A stretch of DNA of 21,477 nucleotides, taken from positions 1-21,477 of the forward strand of contig CAKPPL010000010.1 in NCBI GenBank assembly GCA_934177555.1, given 5' to 3'. Source of the stretch: an uncultured Clostridia bacterium. Its GTDB lineage: Bacteria > Bacillota > Clostridia > TANB77 > CAG-508. Positions within the stretch are counted from its first letter, which is position 1. Each line of letters opens with the position of its first letter. The notes beneath the pieces are model-generated. The model saw only the letters and a program-made list of their open reading frames with translations, was not told the origin of the DNA and ran no database searches. The position numbers were made by a program, and so were the translations under genes. Shown here one piece after another: positions 1-7,950 of the stretch.

Positions 1-1230
1 TTTTAAATTTTGTCCATTTGCTTTAAATGTATTTTTATTAGCATCTATTGTAACAGACATTGTGTCATAAACTGCTGGCGCCATTTGACTTGCCATAAAT
101 CTATTATAAATTAGTTTATATAATTTATATTGGTCTTTTGTTAATGCTTCTTTTATTTTGTCTGGTTCTAATTCAGCATAAGTTGGTCTTATACCTTCAT
201 GTGCATCTTGAGCTTCTTTATTTGTTTTATAATATCTATTTTCATAATAGTTTTCACCATATTCAGATACAATATGCATTTTTGCAGCTGCTCTTGCTTC
301 TTCTGATATTCTTGTAGAGTCTGTTCTCATATATGTAATTAAACCTACTGTTCCTTTTTCAGGAATTTTTATACCTTCATATAGAACTTGTGCTAGTGAC
401 ATTGTCTTTTTTAGAGTAAATCCTAATTTTCTTGATGCTTCTTGTTGCATTGTACTTGTTGTAAATGGTGGAGCTGGTGTTCTTTTCTTTTCTCCTTTTT
501 TGATATCTTGTACAATGTATTTTGCTTTTTTTAGGTCTTCTAGTATTTCATTTACTTCTTCTTGACTATGGATTTCTTTTTTCTTTCCATCTTTTCCATA
601 AAATTTGGCTTCAAATATTTTTTTAGAATTCTCGTCTAATAATTTTACATATATATTCCAATATTCTTCTGGAATAAATTTTTCTATTTCTTCTTCTCTA
701 TCTACTATTAGTTTTACAGCAACTGATTGAACTCTACCTGCAGACAGACCTCTTCTAACTTTTTTCCATAATACAGGACTTATCTTATATCCTACAATTC
801 TGTCTAATACTCTTCTAGCTTGTTGTGCATCTACTAAATTTATATCAATATCTCTTGGTTCTTTTATTGCTTTTTGTACAGCTGTTTTTGTTATTTCATT
901 AAATGTTACTCTTGTTACTTTATCTTGATCTACTTCTAATATATTTGATAAATGCCATGCTATTGCTTCTCCCTCTCGATCAGGGTCAGTTGCAAGATAT
1001 ACTTTTTTTGCAGATTTTGCATCTTTTTTTAAACTTTTTATTAAATCTCCTTTTCCTCTTATATTTATGTATTGTGGTTCAAAATTATGTTCTACATCAA
1101 TTCCCAATTTTGATTTTGGTAAATCTCTTATATGTCCCATTGATGCTACAACCTTAGTACTTCCTCCTAAGAACTTTTTTATTGTATTTGCTTTTGCTGG
1201 TGATTCTACTATTATTAGTTTATCTGCCAT
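1..1230 (-). CDS. topA: DNA topoisomerase I (type IA), N-terminal part, cut by the left window edge
   Basis: Relaxes negatively supercoiled DNA by single-strand passage in the nucleoid. The reading frame is open from the ATG at 1230 to the window edge (410 codons), so the C-terminal domains and any zinc ribbons are outside. Visible landmarks are the TOPRIM start MADKLIIVESPAKA, the metal/acid motif DPDREGE at about residues 82-88 followed by AIAWH, the QARRVLDRIVGYKISP stretch, SAGRVQSVA, and the catalytic tyrosine in YMRTDST near residue 299. The start is supported by AAAGGAT upstream of the ATG. The gene begins 37 nt after the DUF6514 gene on the same strand, with no terminator between them, so the two are probably co-transcribed. 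No broken frame was seen in the part present. Identification is secure. Confidence 0.97.
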   Translation of the reverse strand, partial: MADKLIIVESPAKANTIKKFLGGSTKVVASMGHIRDLPKSKLGIDVEHNFEPQYINIRGKGDLIKSLKKDAKSAKKVYLATDPDREGEAIAWHLSNILEVDQDKVTRVTFNEITKTAVQKAIKEPRDIDINLVDAQQARRVLDRIVGYKISPVLWKKVRRGLSAGRVQSVAVKLIVDREEEIEKFIPEEYWNIYVKLLDENSKKIFEAKFYGKDGKKKEIHSQEEVNEILEDLKKAKYIVQDIKKGEKKRTPAPPFTTSTMQQEASRKLGFTLKKTMSLAQVLYEGIKIPEKGTVGLITYMRTDSTRISEEARAAAKMHIVSEYGENYYENRYYKTNKEAQDAHEGIRPTYAELEPDKIKEALTKDQYKLYKLIYNRFMASQMAPAVYDTMSVTIDANKNTFKANGQNLK

Positions 1231-1267
1231 TGTTTTATCATCCTTTCAAAACGGTGTAAATTAGTTT

Positions 1268-1615
1268 TTATGTATTGTAGCTCATTTTTTCATTTTTTGC
1301 AAGTCTTTGTATTTTTTCTAATTCTATAATGACTTCTTCAAGTCCTATTGGTGTTACTTCATTTCTTTTTAATTTCTCAAGAATATTATTAATTTCACTT
1401 TCATTATTTGTAATATGTTCTAATTTATTTTGCTCTACTCCAATTTTATTTCTATACTCTGTTTTTATTATTTGTACTCCATATATTGCTTCATTTGTTG
1501 TTTTTCTTTTTTCTTCTTCTGTTATTTTATAATATTCTACTTTTATTGGATAATTTATTCCTGCTTCTTCTAGTTTATCACGACTAATAAATATACTTCC
1601 ATAAAAGTTTTTCAA
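1268..1615 (-). CDS. DUF6514 family protein, TTG start
   Basis: A small cytoplasmic protein of unknown function. The 115-residue product begins MKNFYGSIF and carries a central YGVQI strand. A C-terminal helical stretch reads about EKLKRNEVTPIGLEEVI, which matches my memory of the DUF6514 signature (YGI...N.V.P..L..VI) common in Clostridia. This is recalled family knowledge, not a search. The frame extends upstream to 1681, but two things argue for TTG at 1615: the run AGGGGAGGGG ends about 6 nt before it, and a promoter with exact 17-bp spacing (1649-1677) puts the transcription start near 1642. That would leave the upstream ATG at 1639 with no ribosome binding site. topA follows 37 nt downstream, so this is probably the first gene of a topA operon. 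The role is not known. Confidence 0.8.
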   Translation of the reverse strand: MKNFYGSIFISRDKLEEAGINYPIKVEYYKITEEEKRKTTNEAIYGVQIIKTEYRNKIGVEQNKLEHITNNESEINNILEKLKRNEVTPIGLEEVIIELEKIQRLAKNEKMSYNT

Positions 1616-1648
1616 TTTTACCCCTCCCCTTGACCTCATAATATATTT

Positions 1649-1677
1649 ACTATAATACTTATATATTGAAATTGCAA
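1649..1677 (-). promoter_or_regulatory. Sigma-A-type promoter of the DUF6514-topA unit
   Basis: On the minus strand, TTGCAA (1677-1672) and TATAGT (1654-1649) are separated by exactly 17 bp. The predicted transcription start near 1642 gives a leader of about 27 nt that carries the GGAGG-containing ribosome binding site ahead of the TTG at 1615. Confidence 0.7.
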
Positions 1678-1886
1678 GCATTTTTCATCGCAAATTCTTG
1701 GCAAAATTGACATTTTTTTACAAATAGTTTTAAATTCTTTGACAAATTTCTACAACTTTTTTTATATTTTTATGTTATACTTATATTAAGTATAGAAAAT
1801 TTTATATTTTCTGAGAGTCCGGAATTCTTAATTCTTTCATATATATTAATAATTTATTTTTTATTCCAATTATTGATATTATTTAT

Positions 1887-1914
1887 AAAAGACACAATTT
1901 TTTATGTGTCTTTT
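1887..1914 (-). terminator. Terminator after the RNA methyltransferase gene
   Basis: A perfect 10-bp inverted repeat, AAAAGACACA at 1887-1896 and TGTGTCTTTT at 1905-1914, has an 8-nt loop and lies 3 nt beyond the stop codon at 1918. T-rich sequence ends the stem on either strand, so it could act in both directions. Confidence 0.75.
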
Positions 1915-1917
1915 ATC

Positions 1918-2709
1918 TTATTTACTTAATTTTTGTCTTACATATTCATATAAAACCACACCTGTTGCAACAGATGCATTCAAACTTTCTGTTTTTCCTA
2001 ACATTGGTATCTTTGCTTTTATATCTGCCATATCTTGAATTTCTTTTGACACTCCATTTGCTTCGTTTCCAATTACTATTATTTTTTTATTATAATCTAT
2101 ATCATAAATACTATTTTCTGTTTGTAATGATGTAACCATTAATTTAAAATGATGTTTTCTTATTATTTTTATAGTTTCTATTAAATTTTCTTTTTCAATA
2201 ACTTTAACTCTGAAAATTGCTCCCATTGTAGATCGTACTACTTTAGGATTAAAGCTATCTGCCGTATCTTTTGATACTATTATTTGATTTAATCCAATAC
2301 TATCTACTGTTCTTAGGATTGTTCCTAAATTTCCTGGATCTTGTACATCATCTAATATAACAATAATATCTTGAGTAAAGTCTATTTCTGTTTCTGAACT
2401 TTCCTTTTCTATTATTGCTAATATCCCTTGTGGATTTTTTACTTGTGTTATTGTATCAAATATTTTTTCAGTTACATATATACAATCATATTTAGCAATT
2501 TCAATTCTTATGTTTGTTGGAATTTCATATGTTTTTGTTGTATCTTCACATATAATTATTTTTTTTATTTTGGCATTTTCATTTACTGCTTCTTCTATTA
2601 ATTTTATTCCTTCTATTATATATTCATTATTTATGTCTCTATATTTTTTATCCTTCAATTTTTTTATATGTTTTATTAATTCATTATCTTTGCTTGAAAT
2701 TACTTGCAT
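1918..2709 (-). CDS. TrmH/SpoU-family RNA 2'-O-methyltransferase
   Basis: Transfers a methyl group from S-adenosylmethionine to a ribose 2'-hydroxyl in rRNA or tRNA; the exact substrate cannot be read from the sequence. The 263-residue protein has the usual two parts. An N-terminal substrate-binding domain has the typical opening SKDNELIKHIKKLKDKKYR and an IIEGIKLI segment near 31-38. The trefoil-knot SPOUT domain carries motif 1 DPGNLGTILRT (124-134), motif 2 IGNEANGVS (213-221) and motif 3 IPMLGKTESLNASVATG (234-250). Length and architecture match the B. subtilis YsgA/RlmB-like group. A GGAGG site lies 5 nt before the ATG. The gene starts 17 nt after the mfd stop, so it is translated from the mfd transcript. 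Confidence 0.93.
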   Translation of the reverse strand: MQVISSKDNELIKHIKKLKDKKYRDINNEYIIEGIKLIEEAVNENAKIKKIIICEDTTKTYEIPTNIRIEIAKYDCIYVTEKIFDTITQVKNPQGILAIIEKESSETEIDFTQDIIVILDDVQDPGNLGTILRTVDSIGLNQIIVSKDTADSFNPKVVRSTMGAIFRVKVIEKENLIETIKIIRKHHFKLMVTSLQTENSIYDIDYNKKIIVIGNEANGVSKEIQDMADIKAKIPMLGKTESLNASVATGVVLYEYVRQKLSK

Positions 2710-2726
2710 TTTTCCTCCTTTCTCAC

Positions 2727-5700
2727 TTACAATGATTTAAGAAATGTTTGAGTTTCTTTTAAAATTTCTTTTTCTGTAGTTTTGTCTAAACTTAATGTAA
2801 TTTGTGGTTTTATACCTTGTGTAAATTTTATTTTATTTTTATATCTTTTAACAAGTTCATTTACATCTATATTAAGCTCTCCTGGTTCAAATATAAATAA
2901 TACAAAATTTCTTCTGCTTTGAACTTTACTTATTTTTAATTTTTTACATAATATTTTTATTCTAGCAATATCTATTAAATTTTCGATTTCGTCTGGCATA
3001 TTTCCAAATCTATCTATCATTTCATCTATTACATTTTGTATATCTTCTTCATTTCTACATAATGCAATATTTTGATACATTTCTATTTTTTGACTAGAAT
3101 CTGATATGTATTCATCAGGTATATAACTTGTAACATCTAAATCTATTTGTACATCAACTTCTTCTTGTACTTCTATTCCTTGCATTTCTTTTACTACTTC
3201 ATCTAGTAAATTGCAATATGTATCATAACCAACTTGTTCTAAATGTCCGTGTTGTATTTCTCCTAATAAGCTTCCTGCTCCTCTTATTTCTAAATCTCTC
3301 ATTGCAATTTTAAAGCCTGAGCCGAATTCAGTAAATTCTTTTATTGCTTTTAGTCTTTTATCTGCTACTTCTGATAATAATTTATCTCTTTTATATGTTA
3401 TATATGCATATCCTTGTCTATCTGATCTACCAACTCTTCCTCTTATTTGATATAATTGTGCTAATCCCATTCTATCTGCATTTTCTACTATTATGGTATT
3501 AGCATTTGGTATGTCTATTCCTGATTCTAATATTGTTGTACATACTAACACATTTGTTCTTTGTTCTATAAAATCTTCCATTATATCTTCTATTTGATTT
3601 CCTGTCATTTTTCCATGTGCATATGCAACTTTTGCTTCTGGTAGTAAACTTGATATTTCATCAGCTTTTTGTATTATGTTTTCTACATTATTAAACAAAT
3701 AAAATACTTGACCATTTCTTTCTAATTCTTTTGTTATTGCTTCTCTTATAACTTCTCTATCATATTCAAGCACATATGTTTGAACTGGTTTTCTGTTATA
3801 TGGTGGTTCATATATTACTGACATATCTCTTACACCAACTATTGACATATGTAATGTTCTTGGGATTGGTGTTGCAGTCATTGTTAATACATCTATATTT
3901 GTTTTATATTGTTTTATTTTTTCTTTTGCTTTTACTCCAAAACGATGTTCCTCATCTATTATTAATAACCCAATATCTTTAAATTCTACATCATCACTTA
4001 ATATTCTATGTGTTCCTACAACAATGTCCACTTCTCCTAGTTTTAATTTTTTTATTATTTCTGTTTGTTGCTTTTTTGTTCTAAATCTATTTAATACTTC
4101 TACTTTTACTGAGAAATTTTCCATTCTTTCTTTAAATTCTTTATATTGTTGCTCTGCTAATATTGTTGTAGGTGCTAAATATGCTACTTGTTTTCCTCCC
4201 ATTACAGCCTTAAATGCTGCTCTTATTGCTACCTCTGTTTTTCCATAACCTACATCTCCACATAATAATCTATCCATAGGTTTTGCTAGCTCCATATCTT
4301 TTTTTACTTCTTCTATGCAACGTAATTGGTCATCTGTTTCTTGGTATGGAAAACTGTCTTCAAATTGTTGTTGCCATGGTGTATCTTTTTCAAATGCAAA
4401 TCCACTTGCTTTTTCTCTTTTTGCATATAATTCTATTAATTCTTGTGCAACTTCTCTTAGATTTTTCTTTACCTTAGCTTTTGTTTTTATCCAATCTTTG
4501 CTTCCTAATTTGTTTACATGTAAGCTTCCTTCATCTCCACCTATATATTTTCTTATACTATCTAATTGGTTTGTTGGAACATATAAAATGTCATCTCCAT
4601 AATATTTTATTTTTATATAATCCTTTGTTGTTCCATCTGCTGTTATAGTATTTACACCTATGAATATTCCTATACCATAATTTTTGTGTACTACATAATC
4701 TCCTACTTTTAAATCTGCAAATACTACTTTTTCACCTTCTTTAAATGCTGATGATTTATATGTTTTTCTTTTTTCTCCTTCTATTAATTCTTGTGTTGGT
4801 ATTACTATCTCATTTAAATCAAAACATTCAAAACCTGATGATAACTTTCCGATACTTACTGTTACCAAACTTTCATTATTTTTTACTATTATTGTTTGAT
4901 TTAGTTTTTCTTCATATTTATTTATAATTTCTTGTTCATCTAGTAATTGACATATCTTTTTGGCTTTTTCTTTGGTCTCTGCTAATAAATATATTTTTTT
5001 CTTTTCTTCTTGTGCTTTTATTATTTCTTTGAATAATAATTCAATCTCACTTTTATAAAATCTCTTTTCTTTATAATTCCATTTATATTTTTCAGCTTGA
5101 ATTTTTATTTCATTGTCTAATTTTTCTATATATATTGTTTGCTTATTTTCTAATTTTTCTTCTAGTTGTTGATAATTTAGTAAATTTTTTAATGCTTCTG
5201 GTGACATTTTGGATTTTTCAATTAATAATTGAATTACATTTTGAGAATCTTTATTAACATTTTCTAATCTTTGTTCTATTTTATTTATTTCATCTAATAC
5301 TATTAAATATTTATCATTTAAATAATCTAATATTGTTTCTTGTTTTTCATAAAATGCATTTAGATATCTGTCTACTTTACTTAAGTAATCTCCATTTTTT
5401 ATTATTTCTATATCTTGATTTATTTGTTCTTGTACTTCTTCTGGATATATTGTTTCTTTTATATTTTCTATTACTTTATCTATATTTTTTTCTAATATAT
5501 ATTCATGTGATGGATATATTGTTATTTTATCAGTATTTTCTGTTGATCTTTGACTTATTATATTAAAATATCTTATTGAGTCAATTTCATCTCCCCAAAA
5601 TTCTATTCTTATACCTATTTTGTCTGATATTGATATGTCTAATATTCCACCTCTTATACTGAATTGTCCTCTTCCATCTATTAAATCATATCTTACATAT

Positions 5701-6176
5701 CCTAAATCCACTAATTTTTGTTTTATTTCTTCTAAATTATGTTCTTCTCCTACTGCAAATTTTAATGTATTTTTGTATAATGCTTTTTTGCTTATTATTT
5801 TCTGCATTACAGCTTCTATTGTTGTTACTATTATCATGTTTTTATTTTCTTGTATTTTATTTAGGACTTCTATTCTTTCATATGGTAAGTCTTTGCTTTC
5901 TGCTACATAATCATATGTTACTATTTCTTTTTTAGGAAAATATTCTACTTTTTCTGTGAAGTATTTTAAATCTTCTAATATTTTTTTTGCTTGTATTTCA
6001 TTATATGTTATTATACATATTGGCTTTTTACTATATTCTTTAGTTCCTGCTATTATATGTACCATTCCTACGTCAGTTAAGCCCGATATTGCTACCGGAC
6101 TTACTTTGTTTTCTATACTTTTTATATATTCACAGAATTTTGGATTTTTTCCTAGTTCTCCTATTATTGTATTCAT
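2727..6176 (-). CDS. mfd: Transcription-repair coupling factor Mfd
   Basis: A DNA translocase that removes RNA polymerase stalled at lesions and recruits UvrA. At 1149 residues it is full length. In order it has: an N-terminal UvrB-like region (about 1-350, including the PFI-type FPKKEIVTYDY stretch); a CarD-like RNA polymerase interaction domain near 485-560 (LKVGDYVVHKNYGIGIF); a RecG-like helicase motor with Walker A GDVGYGKTE near 638, DEEHRFG near 740, TATPIPRTL near 770 and motif VI QIRGRVGRSDRQG near 914; and the C-terminal TRCF domain with the GAGSLLGEIQHGHLEQVGYD stretch. The start is supported by GAGAGG upstream of the ATG and by a 17-bp-spaced promoter at 6214-6242. It heads a two-gene unit with the RNA methyltransferase. 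No defects were seen. Confidence 0.98.
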   Translation of the reverse strand: MNTIIGELGKNPKFCEYIKSIENKVSPVAISGLTDVGMVHIIAGTKEYSKKPICIITYNEIQAKKILEDLKYFTEKVEYFPKKEIVTYDYVAESKDLPYERIEVLNKIQENKNMIIVTTIEAVMQKIISKKALYKNTLKFAVGEEHNLEEIKQKLVDLGYVRYDLIDGRGQFSIRGGILDISISDKIGIRIEFWGDEIDSIRYFNIISQRSTENTDKITIYPSHEYILEKNIDKVIENIKETIYPEEVQEQINQDIEIIKNGDYLSKVDRYLNAFYEKQETILDYLNDKYLIVLDEINKIEQRLENVNKDSQNVIQLLIEKSKMSPEALKNLLNYQQLEEKLENKQTIYIEKLDNEIKIQAEKYKWNYKEKRFYKSEIELLFKEIIKAQEEKKKIYLLAETKEKAKKICQLLDEQEIINKYEEKLNQTIIVKNNESLVTVSIGKLSSGFECFDLNEIVIPTQELIEGEKRKTYKSSAFKEGEKVVFADLKVGDYVVHKNYGIGIFIGVNTITADGTTKDYIKIKYYGDDILYVPTNQLDSIRKYIGGDEGSLHVNKLGSKDWIKTKAKVKKNLREVAQELIELYAKREKASGFAFEKDTPWQQQFEDSFPYQETDDQLRCIEEVKKDMELAKPMDRLLCGDVGYGKTEVAIRAAFKAVMGGKQVAYLAPTTILAEQQYKEFKERMENFSVKVEVLNRFRTKKQQTEIIKKLKLGEVDIVVGTHRILSDDVEFKDIGLLIIDEEHRFGVKAKEKIKQYKTNIDVLTMTATPIPRTLHMSIVGVRDMSVIYEPPYNRKPVQTYVLEYDREVIREAITKELERNGQVFYLFNNVENIIQKADEISSLLPEAKVAYAHGKMTGNQIEDIMEDFIEQRTNVLVCTTILESGIDIPNANTIIVENADRMGLAQLYQIRGRVGRSDRQGYAYITYKRDKLLSEVADKRLKAIKEFTEFGSGFKIAMRDLEIRGAGSLLGEIQHGHLEQVGYDTYCNLLDEVVKEMQGIEVQEEVDVQIDLDVTSYIPDEYISDSSQKIEMYQNIALCRNEEDIQNVIDEMIDRFGNMPDEIENLIDIARIKILCKKLKISKVQSRRNFVLFIFEPGELNIDVNELVKRYKNKIKFTQGIKPQITLSLDKTTEKEILKETQTFLKSL

Positions 6177-6213
6177 TTTATTTTCCTCTCAAGGTTCATT
6201 ATTTAATATTTAT

Positions 6214-6242
6214 ATTTTACTATATGTATTTGCTTTTTTCAA
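6214..6242 (-). promoter_or_regulatory. mfd promoter
   Basis: On the minus strand, TTGAAA (6242-6237) and TAAAAT (6219-6214) are separated by 17 bp, giving a leader of about 30 nt before the mfd ATG at 6176. The decamer repeat array of the divergent A1 gene starts only about 30 bp upstream of this -35 box. Confidence 0.65.
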
Positions 6243-6270
6243 GTATTTTTTATATTTACATAATCTCATT

Positions 6271-6312
6271 TTGTGACTTTTTGTGACTTTTTGTGACTTT
6301 TTGTGCCACTTT
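6271..6312 (+). repeat. Phased 10-bp direct repeats upstream of A1 (operator candidate)
   Basis: TTGTGACTTT is repeated three times without change at 6271-6300 and followed by a degenerate copy, TTGTGCCACT. On the other strand the unit reads AAAAGTCACA. A period of ten is about one helical turn, so all copies face the same side of the DNA. The last copy overlaps the -35 position of the A1 promoter, as expected for an activator or repressor site. A related array lies upstream of the paralogous gene A2. Confidence 0.75.
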
Positions 6313-6330
6313 CTGATTATATGTTAGAAT
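6301..6330 (+). promoter_or_regulatory. Promoter of secreted-protein gene A1
   Basis: TATGTTAGAAT gives an extended -10 (TG at 6322-6323, TAGAAT at 6325-6330). The best -35 is the poor TTGTGC at 6301-6306 with an 18-bp spacer; it is part of the last decamer repeat. A weak -35 under phased repeats suggests dependence on a bound regulator. Confidence 0.55.
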
Positions 6331-6420
6331 AATAAAAAATAGTTTTAATTGTTCTAACACTTATTCTAGTGCTATTGCAATAAACTCAAAAACATGGATA
6401 ACATTATGGAGGGTTTACTA

Positions 6421-6846
6421 ATGAAAAAATTTTTAGCAGTATTGTTAATTTGTACCATGTTCTTTAATATCAATGTAACATCACATGCAGAAACGGTTTC
6501 TAGCCGGGAAAGCACTGAAGTTACATTGACTTCTGGCACTGCAAGGGCCTCAAATGTTCTCGATTATACGGGATACATTTATCCTCCTTGCATTTCAGGC
6601 AGTAATTTCACTCTTTCATCAAAAGGAGATCTTTATATCTCCATTTCAAGTACGGCTGATTGTAAAGTTCAGCTTATAAATAACAACTCAACACTTGTTA
6701 TAAGTGGTAGCAATACTGTAAGAGTTCCTGGAGATTCTTCTGGTCACAGTTATCTGCTGAAAAAGAATTGTCCTGCTGGCACTTATAGATTGAAATTTAC
6801 CTCTTCAACAGGTCAGATATTTGTATCATATATTGTAAGAGGATAA
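6421..6846 (+). CDS. Small secreted beta-rich protein (copy A1)
   Basis: I do not recognise a named family. The 141-residue product starts MKKFLAVLLICTMFF and has a clear signal peptide ending near TSHAE, so it is exported. The mature part is Ser/Thr/Gly-rich and predicted to be mostly beta. It shares with A2 (9874-10344) the blocks STADCKVQ, VPGD and KNC.AGTY..KF. The ending AGTYRLKF resembles the last strands of PPC-like (pre-peptidase C-terminal) beta-sandwich domains; that is a resemblance only. Two cysteines, one in each conserved block, could form a disulphide outside the cell. The ATG at 6421 is chosen over the one at 6394 because GGAGGG lies 7 nt before it and the signal peptide starts there. 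Codon use is richer in G and C than in the neighbouring B1 gene. B1 follows 99 nt downstream. Confidence 0.85.
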   Translation: MKKFLAVLLICTMFFNINVTSHAETVSSRESTEVTLTSGTARASNVLDYTGYIYPPCISGSNFTLSSKGDLYISISSTADCKVQLINNNSTLVISGSNTVRVPGDSSGHSYLLKKNCPAGTYRLKFTSSTGQIFVSYIVRG

Positions 6847-6889
6847 TTAAAGAACTTATCTAAAACTTTAGATTTCCATGTTTTTGAGA

Positions 6890-6919
6890 TGTAGATGTAA
6901 ATTTTTATTTACATCTACA
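6890..6919 (+). terminator. Hairpin between A1 and B1 (attenuator or mRNA stabiliser)
   Basis: A perfect 13-bp inverted repeat, TGTAGATGTAAAT at 6890-6902 and ATTTACATCTACA at 6907-6919, has a TTTT loop. No U-tract follows, so it may be a partial terminator or a 3' end-protecting stem rather than a full stop. No good promoter for B1 was found after it, which favours read-through. Confidence 0.55.
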
Positions 6920-6945
6920 CCTATTATAAAAAAGGAGGAATTTTT

Positions 6946-7917
6946 ATGAAAAATAATTCATATTTTAAAAAAATCACTTTTGTTGTTGTAATCTTGATAC
7001 TACTTATTATTACTGTATTTTTATATAGTAAATCAAAAGAACAACCTGTTCAAGAAAATTTTCAAGAAATAAATAATTTAAGTATTGCATACAGTGAAAA
7101 AGGTTTAAAAAATGCTGTTGAAAACAATTACATAGAAAATTTTAATAATAACTATTCTTATTCAAATGAAATTGGTTGTAAAGTAAATAGTTTTATACTT
7201 TCTGACAATGATTTTATAATGACTTTTGATTTTGATTTTTCTAAACATCCAGTTAGTGTGAACAATCTTGTTTCATCAATTATTATTTATGATGAAAATA
7301 AAAATATTTATTGTGATTCTATATCAAGTGTTTCACAGAATTACTCTAAATATGTAAATGACTTTTTTGCTAAAAATAATTTATCAAAAGAAAAAAGTTT
7401 ATCTGAAATCTCTTCTAATTATTTTACTTTATATCAGACAAAAAATAATGCCACTATAGCTTTAAGACGTACAGGTAGTTTAACTAAATTTGGAAAACCT
7501 GAAAAATTATATGTTAATATTCATGGTATTGGTTATATAGATGATTTAAATTCTTTTAAATCTTTATATGATGATATAAATTGGAATTTAGAAATTGATG
7601 TTCCTGAGAAATTTACTAATAGATCAAATCTTGAATTTTCTCTAGCAGAAAATGTTGAAGGTTTTGAGTTCAAAGATTTTTATGTTACAGATACTTCTTC
7701 AAATTTGTTCTATTCTACTGAAAATGATTTTTTAAATGTTTATATTGTAGATGATAATAACAATGAATATTCTCATTATTCAAAATCTTATTCTGATGTA
7801 GAAAATCATATATTATGTAATGAATATGCTTTTAATAAAAATATGGTTACTAATAAATTATATTTAAAAATAGTTAATGGTTCTGATACAAAAATTATTG
7901 AACTAATACAAAAATAA
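6946..7917 (+). CDS. Membrane-anchored extracytoplasmic protein (copy B1)
   Basis: A 323-residue protein with a short basic N-terminus, one transmembrane helix at about residues 10-27 and a large outside domain predicted to be mainly beta. It is clearly paralogous to B2 (8745-9767): both have an N.VEN.YI segment, a S.[ED]IGCK...F..SD.D block, KLYVNI..IG, and W[NF].E[LI]DVPEKF.NR[ST]N, in the same order. The arrangement faintly recalls the DUF4179/DUF5643 proteins that sit beside sigma factors in Firmicutes, but I cannot confirm membership. GGAGG lies 7 nt before the ATG. It follows A1 and ends at a strong terminator. A role in sensing or holding the secreted partner is a guess from the gene pairing. 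Confidence 0.85.
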   Translation: MKNNSYFKKITFVVVILILLIITVFLYSKSKEQPVQENFQEINNLSIAYSEKGLKNAVENNYIENFNNNYSYSNEIGCKVNSFILSDNDFIMTFDFDFSKHPVSVNNLVSSIIIYDENKNIYCDSISSVSQNYSKYVNDFFAKNNLSKEKSLSEISSNYFTLYQTKNNATIALRRTGSLTKFGKPEKLYVNIHGIGYIDDLNSFKSLYDDINWNLEIDVPEKFTNRSNLEFSLAENVEGFEFKDFYVTDTSSNLFYSTENDFLNVYIVDDNNNEYSHYSKSYSDVENHILCNEYAFNKNMVTNKLYLKIVNGSDTKIIELIQK

Positions 7918-7920
7918 TTT

Positions 7921-7950
7921 AAGCACAGATTTTGCTCTGTGCTTTTAATT
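7921..7950. terminator. Terminator shared by convergent B1 and the Spo0A-like gene
   Basis: The 9-bp inverted repeat AAGCACAGA (7921-7929) and TCTGTGCTT (7936-7944) has a 6-nt loop. TTTTAATTT follows on the plus strand. It lies directly between the B1 stop and the stop codon of the opposing gene. Confidence 0.85.

Noticed and set aside
1616..1681. Extended N-terminus of the DUF6514 gene from 1681
   Set aside because: It overlaps the promoter at 1649-1677, and the strong ribosome binding site is placed for the TTG at 1615.
3776..5910. Many plus-strand open frames opposite mfd (also opposite topA, leuS, topB and the Lon-like gene)
   Set aside because: They are Leu/Phe/Ile-rich shadow frames of A-rich genes, with no ribosome binding sites and no recognisable domains.
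6271..6312. CRISPR array
   Set aside because: The units are 10 bp with no unique spacers and no cas genes.
6394..6420. Earlier ATG for A1
   Set aside because: It would put ten extra residues before a typical signal peptide and has no ribosome binding site; GGAGGG serves the ATG at 6421.
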